Below, in pieces: positions 14,524-22,125 of a stretch of DNA of 32,455 nucleotides (position 1 is its first letter; every line of letters starts with the position of its first letter). Where the stretch lies: contig JASHUC010000117.1 in NCBI GenBank assembly GCA_030040235.1, forward strand, positions 1 to 32,455, given 5' to 3'. A model generated the notes under the pieces. It made no database searches. It saw only the letters and a list, made by a program, of their open reading frames with translations, and was not told the origin of the DNA. The stretch comes from Gammaproteobacteria bacterium. GTDB taxonomy: Bacteria > Pseudomonadota > Gammaproteobacteria > Steroidobacterales > Steroidobacteraceae. The position numbers were made by a program, and so were the translations under genes.

Positions 14524-15266
14524 CGTGCTGCTCCCGAAGCCTGCCCGGACCGGACAGCTCCTGTGCCGAGGGTGGACTCGCCGAGCACCTCGGGCTCGGG
14601 CCTGAAGTCGAGCACCTTGAATCCAAGCGGATTGAGGCTGCGCGTGCGGATGTCTTGCGAGGGGGTGGTGTAGGCGTACTGAATCGTCGCAATCCAGTGT
14701 GTCACCTCTTCGGCGGCGGAGCCCGCGCGACGCAGCCGCTTCAAATATCTCACTTGTGCAAGATCGTTGATCCCGTTCGCGCGCCGAAAGAAGCTCACCG
14801 AGACGACGCTGGCACGGATGGTGGTGCCGTCCTTGTAGAGATTCAGCGGCGAGGCGGGGTTTGCGGGATTCCACACCGCATACCAGGCTTGATTCCGCTG
14901 CGCGGAGTGAAAGGCGCCGCATTCGGCATAATCGCTCTCGGCCGTCGCAAAATTGAACCGCTCGCACACGGTGACGTAGTGCGTGAGCAGGTAGCGCGTT
15001 ACCGCCTCGCCGGGATCGATCGGGCCCGCAGCGATGGGCGCCACATCGACGATGCCGGTGGTGTTATCCACCCGCACCAGGAACGGCGCGATGCGCTTGA
15101 GAGGCATGAGAAGCATCAGAGCCCCGGCGCAGAGGATTGCGCCGAGCAGACCACCCGCGGCCACCAGCCAGGCGATGCGCGCCGTGCGGCGCAATTGAGC
15201 GGCACGATCGCAATCCCAGGAGGCGGCCTCCTGCCAGTAAGCCTCGAGCTCGCGGTCCGTGCTCAC
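14520..15266 (-). CDS. virB8: VirB8 inner-membrane assembly protein
   Basis: The 248-residue protein has a short cytoplasmic N-terminus (YWQEAASWDCDRAAQ), one transmembrane helix (about residues 31-53) and an NTF2-like periplasmic domain. Visible features are PFLVRVDNTTGIVDVAP, AVTRYLLTHYVTVCERFNFA and DLAQVRYLKRLRR. WIATIQYAYTTPSQDIRTRS and NPLGFKVLDF mark the end of the domain. VirB8 nucleates channel assembly. The start codon GTG 15266 overlaps the stop of the virB7-like gene as GTGA. Confidence 0.93.
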   Translation of the reverse strand: MSTDRELEAYWQEAASWDCDRAAQLRRTARIAWLVAAGGLLGAILCAGALMLLMPLKRIAPFLVRVDNTTGIVDVAPIAAGPIDPGEAVTRYLLTHYVTVCERFNFATAESDYAECGAFHSAQRNQAWYAVWNPANPASPLNLYKDGTTIRASVVSVSFFRRANGINDLAQVRYLKRLRRAGSAAEEVTHWIATIQYAYTTPSQDIRTRSLNPLGFKVLDFRPEPEVLGESTLGTGAVRSGQASGAAR

Positions 15267-15511
15267 GGTGCGAGGCCCCCTGCCGAGCGGGCCGTGCTCG
15301 CGAGCGCTGCGCGATGTCCGGGAGCGATGCCCGCGTTCACCGTAGACCCGGTGGCCCCGCCCGCATCGCCGCCCCTCGCAACGGGCTCCCCCGCGCGCGT
15401 TCCCGAGGAGTTGATCGGCACGAGGTGCGCATCACAGCGAACACGTACGGCATGCGGTGTGCTGCACCCGGCGAGCCATCCAAGAGCCAGAGCGATTGCG
15501 AGCCACTTCAT
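15263..15511 (-). CDS. virB7: VirB7-like lipoprotein
   Basis: This 82-residue protein starts MKWLAIALALGWLAGCSTP, a lipoprotein signal peptide with lipobox LAGC. The mature part is Gly/Ala/Thr-rich with another cysteine (RVRCDAHLVP). VirB7 proteins are short outer-membrane lipoproteins that stabilise VirB9. Sequence conservation in that family is low, so the call rests on the lipobox and on its position between virB6 and virB8. Both ends overlap their neighbours by 4 bp (ATGA, GTGA). Confidence 0.78.
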   Translation of the reverse strand: MKWLAIALALGWLAGCSTPHAVRVRCDAHLVPINSSGTRAGEPVARGGDAGGATGSTVNAGIAPGHRAALASTARSAGGLAP

Positions 15512-16452
15512 GCCGTTCTCTCCGCCCGCGCGGTGGCGGTCGAATCCCCTGCGGCCATCAGCGGGGCCGCGACCGCGCCCGCACCGGCCGCCACGGCCGA
15601 GCGCCCCTGCCCAAGCCCCCAGCCGATCGTGCGGCTGACCGCGCCGAAGGTGCTCGGCGCGACCCCGCCCGCAAGCCCCGCCGCAATGGGCATGACCTGC
15701 CGCAGGAGCAGGAACACGACCATCGCGACCAGCACCATGTTGAGCGCATCGACGGTGACGATGGCCGAGCCTCGCGCTGCGGTCTGCGTCGCGTAGGAGC
15801 TCACGATTTGCAGCAGCAGCGCGCCCACGAGCACGGTGAGAACCGTGATGAGCGCATAGGCGGCGAGCTGCGCGATCCACGCCTCGAAATACCGTCGGGT
15901 CGCATCGAATAGCAGCATGACGATGAAGAGCGGCCCGAGCGCGAGCAGAATCGCCGAGGCGATGCTCGATAGCGCGATCAGAAACATCGTGTACACGCAG
16001 AGCAGCCCCATGAGGAGCCACACCACGACCCCGGCCAGGTAGAAGCCGAAATCTCCCCCGAACACCCCGCCTCGATTCCACAGAAACCCTGCGACCTGTC
16101 CACCGCTCTGCCAAATGGCATCGACGGTGCCGACCGGATTGGCGCTCCCGGTGATCGCGGCGGCGAGCTCCGCCGGGGCGTTGTAGAAGGTGTCCACGAT
16201 CACGGTGTTGTAGAGCCACAGGTGCAGCGCCGCCCCCAGCACGACAGCCAGAACGACGATGCGCTTGAGGCCGGCCGTCACGGGCTCCTCCAGCCTTCCG
16301 GTGAGCTGCAGGTACCCCCACACCATCACGTAGATCGTCGCGAGCGTCACGATCGCCGGCTCCAGGGCGGCTGCGAGCCGCGCGGTGTTGTTGCCGATAT
16401 AGTTCGCGAGCTCGCCATTGAGCCAGCTCCAGAAGGTCGCAAAGAACCCCAT
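15508..16452 (-). CDS. virB6: VirB6 polytopic inner-membrane channel protein
   Basis: The 314-residue protein is of the TrbL/VirB6 type. It has several hydrophobic helices, including IVTLATIYVMVWGYLQLTG, RIVVLAVVLGAALHLWLYN, FYLAGVVVWLLMGLLCVYTM, IASAILLALGPLFIVMLLF and ALITVLTVLVGALLLQIV. A central periplasmic loop includes WQSGGQVAGFLWNRGG. The ALGP.F...LLFDATR.YFE.W segment is typical of the family. VirB6 contributes to substrate passage through the inner membrane. The C-terminus is Ala/Gly-rich. Its stop overlaps the virB7 start. Confidence 0.9.
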   Translation of the reverse strand: MGFFATFWSWLNGELANYIGNNTARLAAALEPAIVTLATIYVMVWGYLQLTGRLEEPVTAGLKRIVVLAVVLGAALHLWLYNTVIVDTFYNAPAELAAAITGSANPVGTVDAIWQSGGQVAGFLWNRGGVFGGDFGFYLAGVVVWLLMGLLCVYTMFLIALSSIASAILLALGPLFIVMLLFDATRRYFEAWIAQLAAYALITVLTVLVGALLLQIVSSYATQTAARGSAIVTVDALNMVLVAMVVFLLLRQVMPIAAGLAGGVAPSTFGAVSRTIGWGLGQGRSAVAAGAGAVAAPLMAAGDSTATARAERTA

Positions 16453-16471
16453 CGAGCGTTCCTCCTCCGGG

Positions 16472-17182
16472 TCAGGGCGTCGGCGCGAAGCGCGTAGCGA
16501 AGTCGCCGTGATCCGCGATGATCAGCTCGCGGGCCCGTTGGTCGTTCGACCATTGCTGCGCCTCGAGCGCCCGGTAGAGCACCTCGAGCTTGGTCTGCTC
16601 GTTCTGCAACATGGCTTGCTCCGCGGCGGTGCGAGCGTGCAGATCGAGGCTGCCCTTCTGATCGGTCACGATGCCGATCGTGTTGATCAGCTGCTGCAGG
16701 CCGGTGAAGCGGCCGCTCGAATTCGCGAGCGCATCTGCCGCAATCGCCTCGAGCAGCGCATTCGTGCGGCGCACGGCCTGCACCTGAGCTGCGGAGTCCG
16801 GCGGCAGCGCGCCGAGCTGCTGCGCGGACAGCACCGCGTTCGCCGTGAGCGAGCTTTGCATCGAGCTGGCAAGCTGCGGGTAGGGCGTGCTCGATTCATC
16901 GAGCAACGCCGTCAACTGGCTCGAGCTCGTCGGCATGTAATTGCGCTGTACTCCGCTCAGGAGCGACTCCATCCCGCGGGGCCCCGTCATCGCCTGGTAG
17001 GCCGCCTCGGCCTGGCGCAGCTCCCCCTGGGCGGTCGCGAGCGCCTGTTCCATGATCTGAATCTGCTGGATGAGCTGCGCGATGGAGGCGACGTCGATCA
17101 CGGCAAACTGGGCATGCGCGGCGGGAGCCGCCACGAGCGCAGCGATCCAGATCGACTTGCGTAGAACGTGGATCATTGACAT
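16472..17182 (-). CDS. virB5: VirB5-like minor pilus protein
   Basis: The 236-residue protein has a signal peptide (IWIAALVAAPAAHAQ) followed by FAVIDVASIAQLIQQIQIME, the hallmark start of VirB5/TrbJ mature proteins. Long amphipathic helices rich in Gln and Ala follow. VirB5 decorates the pilus tip and contacts recipients. ATG 17182 has GGAGAG upstream and lies just inside the end of virB4 (10-bp overlap). The gap to virB6 is 19 bp. Longer frames upstream are shadows of virB4. Confidence 0.85.
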   Translation of the reverse strand: MSMIHVLRKSIWIAALVAAPAAHAQFAVIDVASIAQLIQQIQIMEQALATAQGELRQAEAAYQAMTGPRGMESLLSGVQRNYMPTSSSQLTALLDESSTPYPQLASSMQSSLTANAVLSAQQLGALPPDSAAQVQAVRRTNALLEAIAADALANSSGRFTGLQQLINTIGIVTDQKGSLDLHARTAAEQAMLQNEQTKLEVLYRALEAQQWSNDQRARELIIADHGDFATRFAPTP

Positions 17183-19620
17183 GGGAGCTCTCCATTGAGA
17201 AATCTCGGCAGCCATTGGCTCGGGTCGGGCCCCGTCTGCGCGATGATCCGGTGCATCCGCTCGACTTGCCCCGCGCGGCCGGAGATGACCGCGAGCTCCG
17301 CATCGAAGCCTTTCAGGTCGAGCTGACAGACGACGCTGTGATGACCCTGCTTCACCAGGAACGCACGCGAGCCTGGCTCGAGCCGCTCCCTGACGAGCTT
17401 GAACTCCCGTTCGGTCAGTCCAAAGCCCGCCACATATTCCTCCTCGCTCGCATCGGTGTTCGGAAAGAAGATCTTCGTCGGTGTTTGCTCGATGATGGTG
17501 CGGCTGATCGGGCTTCCCAGCACATCGCTTGCGCTTTGCGTGGCGACACACATCACGCCGTTGAGCTTTCTCCAGGTTTTGGGACCGTCCTTTGCGAATC
17601 TCTCGAACGCTGGGTCGGCGAGCAGCCGCCAGAATTCGTCCATCCAGCAGACCAGGCGGCGTCCATCGAGCAACTGGCGCACCAGGTGGAAGAGATAGAG
17701 CGTGACGGGTGCTCTCACCGTCTCGTTATCGAGAAACTCAGTCACGTCGAATCCGACGATCGGCCTGCCCCGGAGCCTCGAGACGACGGAGTCCTCGGTG
17801 TTGTCGAACGCCCAGCCGTAATCCCCGCGTGTCGCCTCGCACCACCTCGCAAGCCGAGCGTGCACACCCTCGGGGTCGGTCGGGTCGAGAAACTCGATCA
17901 GCCGGGACAGCCGCCGCTCCGGTTGTTCGAGCGCGAGCGTTCCGCGCAGCGCCTGATCGAGATCGGTCTGCTCCCGAACCGTAAGTCCCCTGCCGCTCGC
18001 AGGCCGCACGAGGCTCGAGAGCCATACCTTGAGGAACTCCTCGTTGCCCGCCGACCCCGGCAGCTGGAGAGGATTGAAACCGGTTGCCACTCCGTTACGC
18101 AGCGGCAGGTACTCGCCGTTCATGGCGCGCACGAGGATTTCCAACCCGCGATCCTTGTCGAAGATCACCTGCGTTGCGCCCTGGCGACTGAGCATCGCCA
18201 ATAGAAAACCGATGAACACCGTCTTGCCGGAGCCCGTCGGGCCGCAGATGAAGGTGTGGCCCGTGTCCTTGCGGCTGCCGCCATCGGCCGCAGCCGGATC
18301 GCTCGCGTGCAGCGAGAAATAGTACGGTGAGCGGGCGCTGGTAATGAGCAATGCGAGCGCCTCGCCCCAGTGGTTGCCGGTTGCCCGCCCGCTCGGGTGG
18401 TTGTGAAACGGGACCATCGCGCAGAAGTTGCGGGACGTGATCGCGGCCTTGCGGGGTCGCATGGGAAAATTCCCGGGCAGCTGTGCCCAGAAGGCCGCCT
18501 CCAGTGCCAGGTCCTCGCGCGCGACCGTCATTCCCGTATCGGCGAGCAGGCTGCGCGCGAGCGCGACGCGATCGTTGAGCGACTTGATGAGAGCGGCGCT
18601 CGTCTCCGCCGGCCCGGAATTGATCGGGTCGGTGAACACTTGAAGCGAAAGGTGGTGATCACCCATCACGAACTGATTGCCGGTGAGCGCATCGAGCGCC
18701 TGTTTGAGCTCGTGTGCCTGGGAGACGGCGAAGTCCCCCGCGTTGGCCATGCGGTTGAACTGTCTTTGCAGCAGTCCCTGTGCAGCCGCCTTGGTGAGGA
18801 ATGCGAAGGACTGGGTCAGCACGAAGGGAAAGGCCGCCGAGAGCAGCAGGTCGTACATCCCGACGACGCTTGGGCTCGCGTACTCCTTGATCCCGAGCAC
18901 TGCGCCGAGCCGGGTCTCGGTCGCGCCGCGATATTCGATAGCTTCGTTTCCGAATAGCACGCGCGAGGTACCCAGCGCGTTCGCGAGCGGTGCGCGTGGG
19001 AGCGGGACCGCCAGGTACTCGGCGCTCAGCAGCACGGAGAGAAACTCGAGTGGGCGAGAGTAAAGCCGCCCGGCTTTCCGATAGACCTCGAGAGGCTCAG
19101 GTTCGTAGCGCTCGAGCGAGGCGCAAATCGTCTGGCGCAGCTTCTCGCAGGCATCGAGGGCGTCGCGCAGCTCGAGATGACCCGCATCCCGCTGCGTCCT
19201 GGAGAGCAGGCTCGAAACCCGGCTCACCGAGCGGCTCGGTACCGGCCGGTAAACCGTCGCGACGTAGAGCTCGTTCACCATGAGAGTCTCGCCCGACAGC
19301 CGGCGCTGATAGCGCTCCGCGAGCTCGGACGCGAAGCCCCCCTCCGTCCCGCTCCCCGCCGCAATGCGCTCGCGGCGGCGCACCAGATGCGTCCAGAGCG
19401 CAATCTGCGGACTGGCAATGTTTCTCCACAACACGTTCAGGCGTTCGTGCCACGTATTGAGCTCCACATCGTCCGCACTCTCGAAGCTTGCTCCCCCGAG
19501 GCGAAAGATCTGAACGTAATCCCCGAAGCTCGTCTTGACGATGCCGGCGGCGACCTGCGCCGTATAGGGGATGCGCAGCGCGAGAGCGGCCTCGCGCCGG
19601 ATGGGGGTCGCGCGGCTCAC
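17173..19620 (-). CDS. virB4: VirB4 ATPase
   Basis: The protein is a large T4SS ATPase of 815 residues from GTG 19620, or 838 from ATG 19689. The N-terminal CagE/VirB4 domain includes RIPYTAQVAAGIVKTSFGDY and FRLGGASFES. Walker A is CGPTGSGKT (about residues 459-467 from the GTG), then VIFDKDRGLEILVRAMNGEY. Walker B is RRLVCWMDEFWRLL, and GVMCVATQSASDVL follows. VirB4 powers pilus biogenesis. GTG 19620 overlaps the virB3 stop as GTGA, matching other junctions in this operon, so it was preferred; the upstream ATG would overlap virB3 by 73 bp. Confidence 0.92.
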   Translation of the reverse strand: MSRATPIRREAALALRIPYTAQVAAGIVKTSFGDYVQIFRLGGASFESADDVELNTWHERLNVLWRNIASPQIALWTHLVRRRERIAAGSGTEGGFASELAERYQRRLSGETLMVNELYVATVYRPVPSRSVSRVSSLLSRTQRDAGHLELRDALDACEKLRQTICASLERYEPEPLEVYRKAGRLYSRPLEFLSVLLSAEYLAVPLPRAPLANALGTSRVLFGNEAIEYRGATETRLGAVLGIKEYASPSVVGMYDLLLSAAFPFVLTQSFAFLTKAAAQGLLQRQFNRMANAGDFAVSQAHELKQALDALTGNQFVMGDHHLSLQVFTDPINSGPAETSAALIKSLNDRVALARSLLADTGMTVAREDLALEAAFWAQLPGNFPMRPRKAAITSRNFCAMVPFHNHPSGRATGNHWGEALALLITSARSPYYFSLHASDPAAADGGSRKDTGHTFICGPTGSGKTVFIGFLLAMLSRQGATQVIFDKDRGLEILVRAMNGEYLPLRNGVATGFNPLQLPGSAGNEEFLKVWLSSLVRPASGRGLTVREQTDLDQALRGTLALEQPERRLSRLIEFLDPTDPEGVHARLARWCEATRGDYGWAFDNTEDSVVSRLRGRPIVGFDVTEFLDNETVRAPVTLYLFHLVRQLLDGRRLVCWMDEFWRLLADPAFERFAKDGPKTWRKLNGVMCVATQSASDVLGSPISRTIIEQTPTKIFFPNTDASEEEYVAGFGLTEREFKLVRERLEPGSRAFLVKQGHHSVVCQLDLKGFDAELAVISGRAGQVERMHRIIAQTGPDPSQWLPRFLNGELPCQ

Positions 19621-20054
19621 GGACGGCACGAAGGACCCCTCCCCGTCGAAGAAGTCGTCCTGACGAGCGGACTGCTGCCGCACACGCATGCACCCACCCA
19701 CGCCGCTCGACCTCTTGCGCCGAAACGGCGGCTGGGCGGAAGGTTCAACGTGAGGGGGGCGTAGCTGCTCGCCTTCCAGAAGCGCTGATTCCCGAGCAAC
19801 GCCACGATGCGGGTACGCGCCCAAAGCAGCAACAAATCGAAAAAGCGCGCATCGCGGGCGCACAGCAGCATCGCAATTCCGTGAAGTGGTGCCGCGAGCA
19901 GAAGCGCAAGAAGATTTCTGCTCAGCAGGAACACTTCCATCACGAAAACCACGTTCGCGAGGAGCGCCGCGTACGTGACTCCCCAGCACATGGCCGGTCG
20001 CGTCGCTGCCACGAAGAGCGGATCGCACGTCAGTCCCGCGTTGCGCCGGCTCAT
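19617..20054 (-). CDS. virB3: VirB3 inner-membrane protein with extended C-terminus
   Basis: The 145-residue protein has the VirB3 pattern: TCDPLFVAATRPAMCWGV, two adjacent hydrophobic helices (ALLANVVFVMEVFLLS and LLALLLAAPLHGIAMLL), DARFFDLLLLW and FWKASSYAPL. Most VirB3 proteins end near that SYAPL position, at about 100 residues. Here the frame runs on for about 50 Arg/Gly/Ser-rich residues, which also creates the junction with virB4. ATG 20054 follows virB2 by 7 bp. Confidence 0.87.
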   Translation of the reverse strand: MSRRNAGLTCDPLFVAATRPAMCWGVTYAALLANVVFVMEVFLLSRNLLALLLAAPLHGIAMLLCARDARFFDLLLLWARTRIVALLGNQRFWKASSYAPLTLNLPPSRRFGARGRAAWVGACVCGSSPLVRTTSSTGRGPSCRP

Positions 20055-20061
20055 CCTTGCC

Positions 20062-20367
20062 TCAAACGCCGAACAGACCACGTACCCATGTGACGATCTG
20101 CGATGCGCCGAACGCGATCGCGATCCCCACGATCGCCGCGATACACCACCCCCAAGAAAGTCGGTTCGCCATCGCCATGGCCCCGAGCACCATTACGAGA
20201 ATGACCGCGACCGGAGTGAGCCACGCGAGAATGTTGGTCTGCAGCGCCGTCGCTCCCGTCAGGAACGGCGAGGACTGCGCCGCCGCGATGCTCGGTACCA
20301 GAGAAACCGCGATGAGGTTTGCAAGGATGAGGGCGCGAGGAGCCCGAATGGCGCTTGTTTGATTCAT
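20062..20367 (-). CDS. virB2: VirB2 pilin
   Basis: The 101-residue precursor has a long signal peptide (residues 1-30, ending IAAAQ). Two hydrophobic segments follow, ILAWLTPVAVILVMVLGAMA and WCIAAIVGIAIAFGASQIV, joined by a short polar turn (NRLSWG). That is the standard TrbC/VirB2 pilin layout. VirB2 subunits form the conjugative pilus. It is the first recognised virB gene of the operon; no VirB1 transglycosylase gene is present. Confidence 0.9.
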   Translation of the reverse strand: MNQTSAIRAPRALILANLIAVSLVPSIAAAQSSPFLTGATALQTNILAWLTPVAVILVMVLGAMAMANRLSWGWCIAAIVGIAIAFGASQIVTWVRGLFGV

Positions 20368-20466
20368 GGCGGCGTTTCCAGCGGCGCTTGAGGGAGCGCA
20401 ATGCCACCAGAATCGCGAGCCGCCGGCCAGCTCCGTTTCGGGTGCGAACCTATCGAAATTCGCCGC

Positions 20467-21039
20467 TCAGCTGGTCGAGTGGCTGCTCGGCGTCGCTATG
20501 ACGGTATCGACGACGACACTGAACGTGCGCGCCGCGTGCTCCGATGAGCATTCGAGGTCCGACGCAACGACATGCATATTGAGGTAGGTGAAAAGCGCGC
20601 CCTCGACCTGTGAAAGCAGAGCACAGTCGCCCGGGTCGAGGATCCTGGGTTCGCCCGGGCCGAGCCGCACCGTCTTGCGTGTGGCGCTCGTCTGCGCCCA
20701 GCGAGCTTCCGCTCCGGTGAGCACGCGCAGCGTCTGAAACTTGACGTCCACGCTCGGGGAGCGCCCGCCTCCCTGCGCATTGGCCTTGCAGTTGTACGGA
20801 GCGATGGACATGTACTCTCGGGCACCGATTGCAAGCAGAATCCCGTGCAGCTTGTACCAGAGATCATTGCAGCTATAGGTCCGGGGGAGGTTCTGAAAAT
20901 TGATCTCGACGTCGCGCGTGATCCAGGTCGCCCATGTGACCGGCGGCGCTACCGCGCCCGGCGCCGCATTTGCATCGAGCGAGCCCGCCGCGAACGTCAG
21001 CACCGAAAATCCTGCTGCTACCAGCGCGGTGCGCCACAT
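20467..21039 (-). CDS. Exported protein of unknown family heading the T4SS operon
   Basis: I do not recognise this family. The 190-residue protein has a signal peptide (LVAAGFSVLTFAAGSLDANA). The mature part includes PPVTWATWITRDVEINFQNL, SCNDLWYKLHGILLAIGARE and SIAPYNCKANAQGG. Four cysteines (in YSC, YNC, GDC and LEC) could form two disulfides. ATG 21039 has a strong GAGGAGG site and sets the start. It has no lysozyme or transglycosylase motif, so it is not an obvious VirB1 despite its place. Its stop lies 99 bp before virB2. A periplasmic accessory role in the conjugation system is inferred from position alone. Confidence 0.7.
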   Translation of the reverse strand: MWRTALVAAGFSVLTFAAGSLDANAAPGAVAPPVTWATWITRDVEINFQNLPRTYSCNDLWYKLHGILLAIGAREYMSIAPYNCKANAQGGGRSPSVDVKFQTLRVLTGAEARWAQTSATRKTVRLGPGEPRILDPGDCALLSQVEGALFTYLNMHVVASDLECSSEHAARTFSVVVDTVIATPSSHSTS

Positions 21040-21166
21040 GTGGCCTCCTCGGTCGAAGGTTTTTCCCGGGCAGCCGGGATTCATTTCCTCAGTGGACATG
21101 CGCCGGCGTAGCAAGTTCCCGGGGCTGCCGAGCTCGAGCGGGACTTGCGATCCGGCATGCACGGCT

Positions 21167-21895
21167 TCAAACGGCCGCCGAATCGCGGTCCGCCCCGAGG
21201 TGCATCCCGAGCCCGGCAAACGCCACGGCGAGCAGCCCCGTCAGGAAGATTCCATCGAATTTACCCGCGCCCCCGATCGAGGCGATCGGCGCGCCGAGCC
21301 CCTGGATCTTGTTGAGGTTCAGCAAATCCGCGCCAATGAGGGTCCCGAGGCTGCCGCTGATATAGGCGAGGGGCGCGGCGTAGCGGCGTGAGATGATCAC
21401 CGCGACGACCGCCGTGATGAGCGGCGGGATGAATATCGGCTCTGCAATTCCGAGACCCGGAACGGGCCGCGCGAGTAGATGACAGACGATCGTCACGACC
21501 ACGATTCCGGCCAGTCCGAGCAGGTAGAGCCGGTTCTTCACGAGCAGATAGAGCGAGAGCAGGGTTGGAATCACCGCGCCGCCGACGTTGACCGCTATGA
21601 CGGTCGATGGCCACTCACGGAGCACCGGAACGACGTACGGGACGCCGAAGAAATCGATCGTGGTCGGCGTCGAAACCAGCTTTTGCGGGAGGTAGGCGAC
21701 GGGTATGTTGATGGAGCTGCCGAGCAACGCAAGCAGCAGCAGCAGGAGCATGGTCCGAGCGCCGATTCCCATGCTCGCGGATGCGAACCGCACGAGGCCC
21801 GCGAGGACGATGGCGACGGCCGCGCCGAACAGGACCAGCAGAATGAGGAGCACCGGCCAGGCGACCGGGAAGTAATGGAGTCCGGAGGGGTACAT
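21167..21895 (-). CDS. DUF1614 family integral membrane protein
   Basis: The 242-residue protein has about seven hydrophobic helices, such as VLLILLVLFGAAVAIVLAGL and MLLLLLLALLGSSINIPV. It also carries DUF1614-typical motifs: INIPVAYLP, VAVNVGGAVIP-like sequence, PGLGIAEPIFIPPL, and near the C-terminus GTLIGADLLNLNKI with IGGAGKFDGIFLTG. The function of this family is unknown. The start at ATG 21895 is supported by domain length; its ribosome site is weak. It is 128 bp upstream of the T4SS operon on the same strand and looks like ordinary chromosomal content, so it probably marks the right side of the transfer region. Confidence 0.8.
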   Translation of the reverse strand: MYPSGLHYFPVAWPVLLILLVLFGAAVAIVLAGLVRFASASMGIGARTMLLLLLLALLGSSINIPVAYLPQKLVSTPTTIDFFGVPYVVPVLREWPSTVIAVNVGGAVIPTLLSLYLLVKNRLYLLGLAGIVVVTIVCHLLARPVPGLGIAEPIFIPPLITAVVAVIISRRYAAPLAYISGSLGTLIGADLLNLNKIQGLGAPIASIGGAGKFDGIFLTGLLAVAFAGLGMHLGADRDSAAV

Positions 21896-21997
21896 GTCGG
21901 TCTCGTGGTGTAGCCTACGGCCCGCGCACGAGTATCTTACGCCGAGCTCCAGGCGATGGTGTCGCCGCCCCCGCCCGCTGCGGAGCGCGGCCGCGGC

Positions 21998-22027
21998 TTT
22001 ACACTCGAGCGGCGCGGCCCCTAGAAT
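21998..22027 (+). promoter_or_regulatory. Sigma-70-like promoter for the secreted-protein pair
   Basis: TTTACA (21998-22003) and TAGAAT (22022-22027) each match five of six consensus bases and are separated by 18 bp. The expected start site near 22034 leaves a leader of about 90 nt before ATG 22126. Activity is inferred. Confidence 0.45.
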
Positions 22028-22029
22028 CC

Positions 22030-22045
22030 TATACGAAAATGTATA
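22030..22045. promoter_or_regulatory. Inverted repeat over the predicted transcription start
   Basis: TATAC-GAAAAT-GTATA is a perfect 5-bp inverted repeat placed just after the predicted -10 box, a position typical for a repressor operator. No regulator gene is adjacent, so the ligand protein is unknown. Confidence 0.35.
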
Positions 22046-22125
22046 CGGGAACTGAACGCACCCGAGGCAGCGCACCCGCCGCGGAGCGAGGCACTTGCCG
22101 GCCGTCCGGCCGGAGGGGGTTCGAT

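Noticed and set aside
15263..16321. 352-codon frame covering virB6 and virB7
   Set aside because: Only its last 82 codons, from ATG 15511, look like a protein (lipobox signal peptide). The upstream part is a shifted shadow of virB6.
7582..21039. Bacterial-killing or effector type IV secretion system
   Set aside because: A MOBQ relaxase and a DNA-type coupling protein are encoded in the same operon, and no effector-immunity pair is visible, so conjugation is the better reading.
21064..21079. TCCCGG-GCAG-CCGGGA hairpin as a terminator between DUF1614 and the T4SS operon
   Set aside because: The run next to it is A-rich, not T-rich, in the transcribed direction, so it does not fit an intrinsic terminator.
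22039..22125. Upstream start ATG 22039 for the secreted protein
   Set aside because: The added residues precede the signal peptide and lack a ribosome site; ATG 22126 has GGAGGGGG before it.
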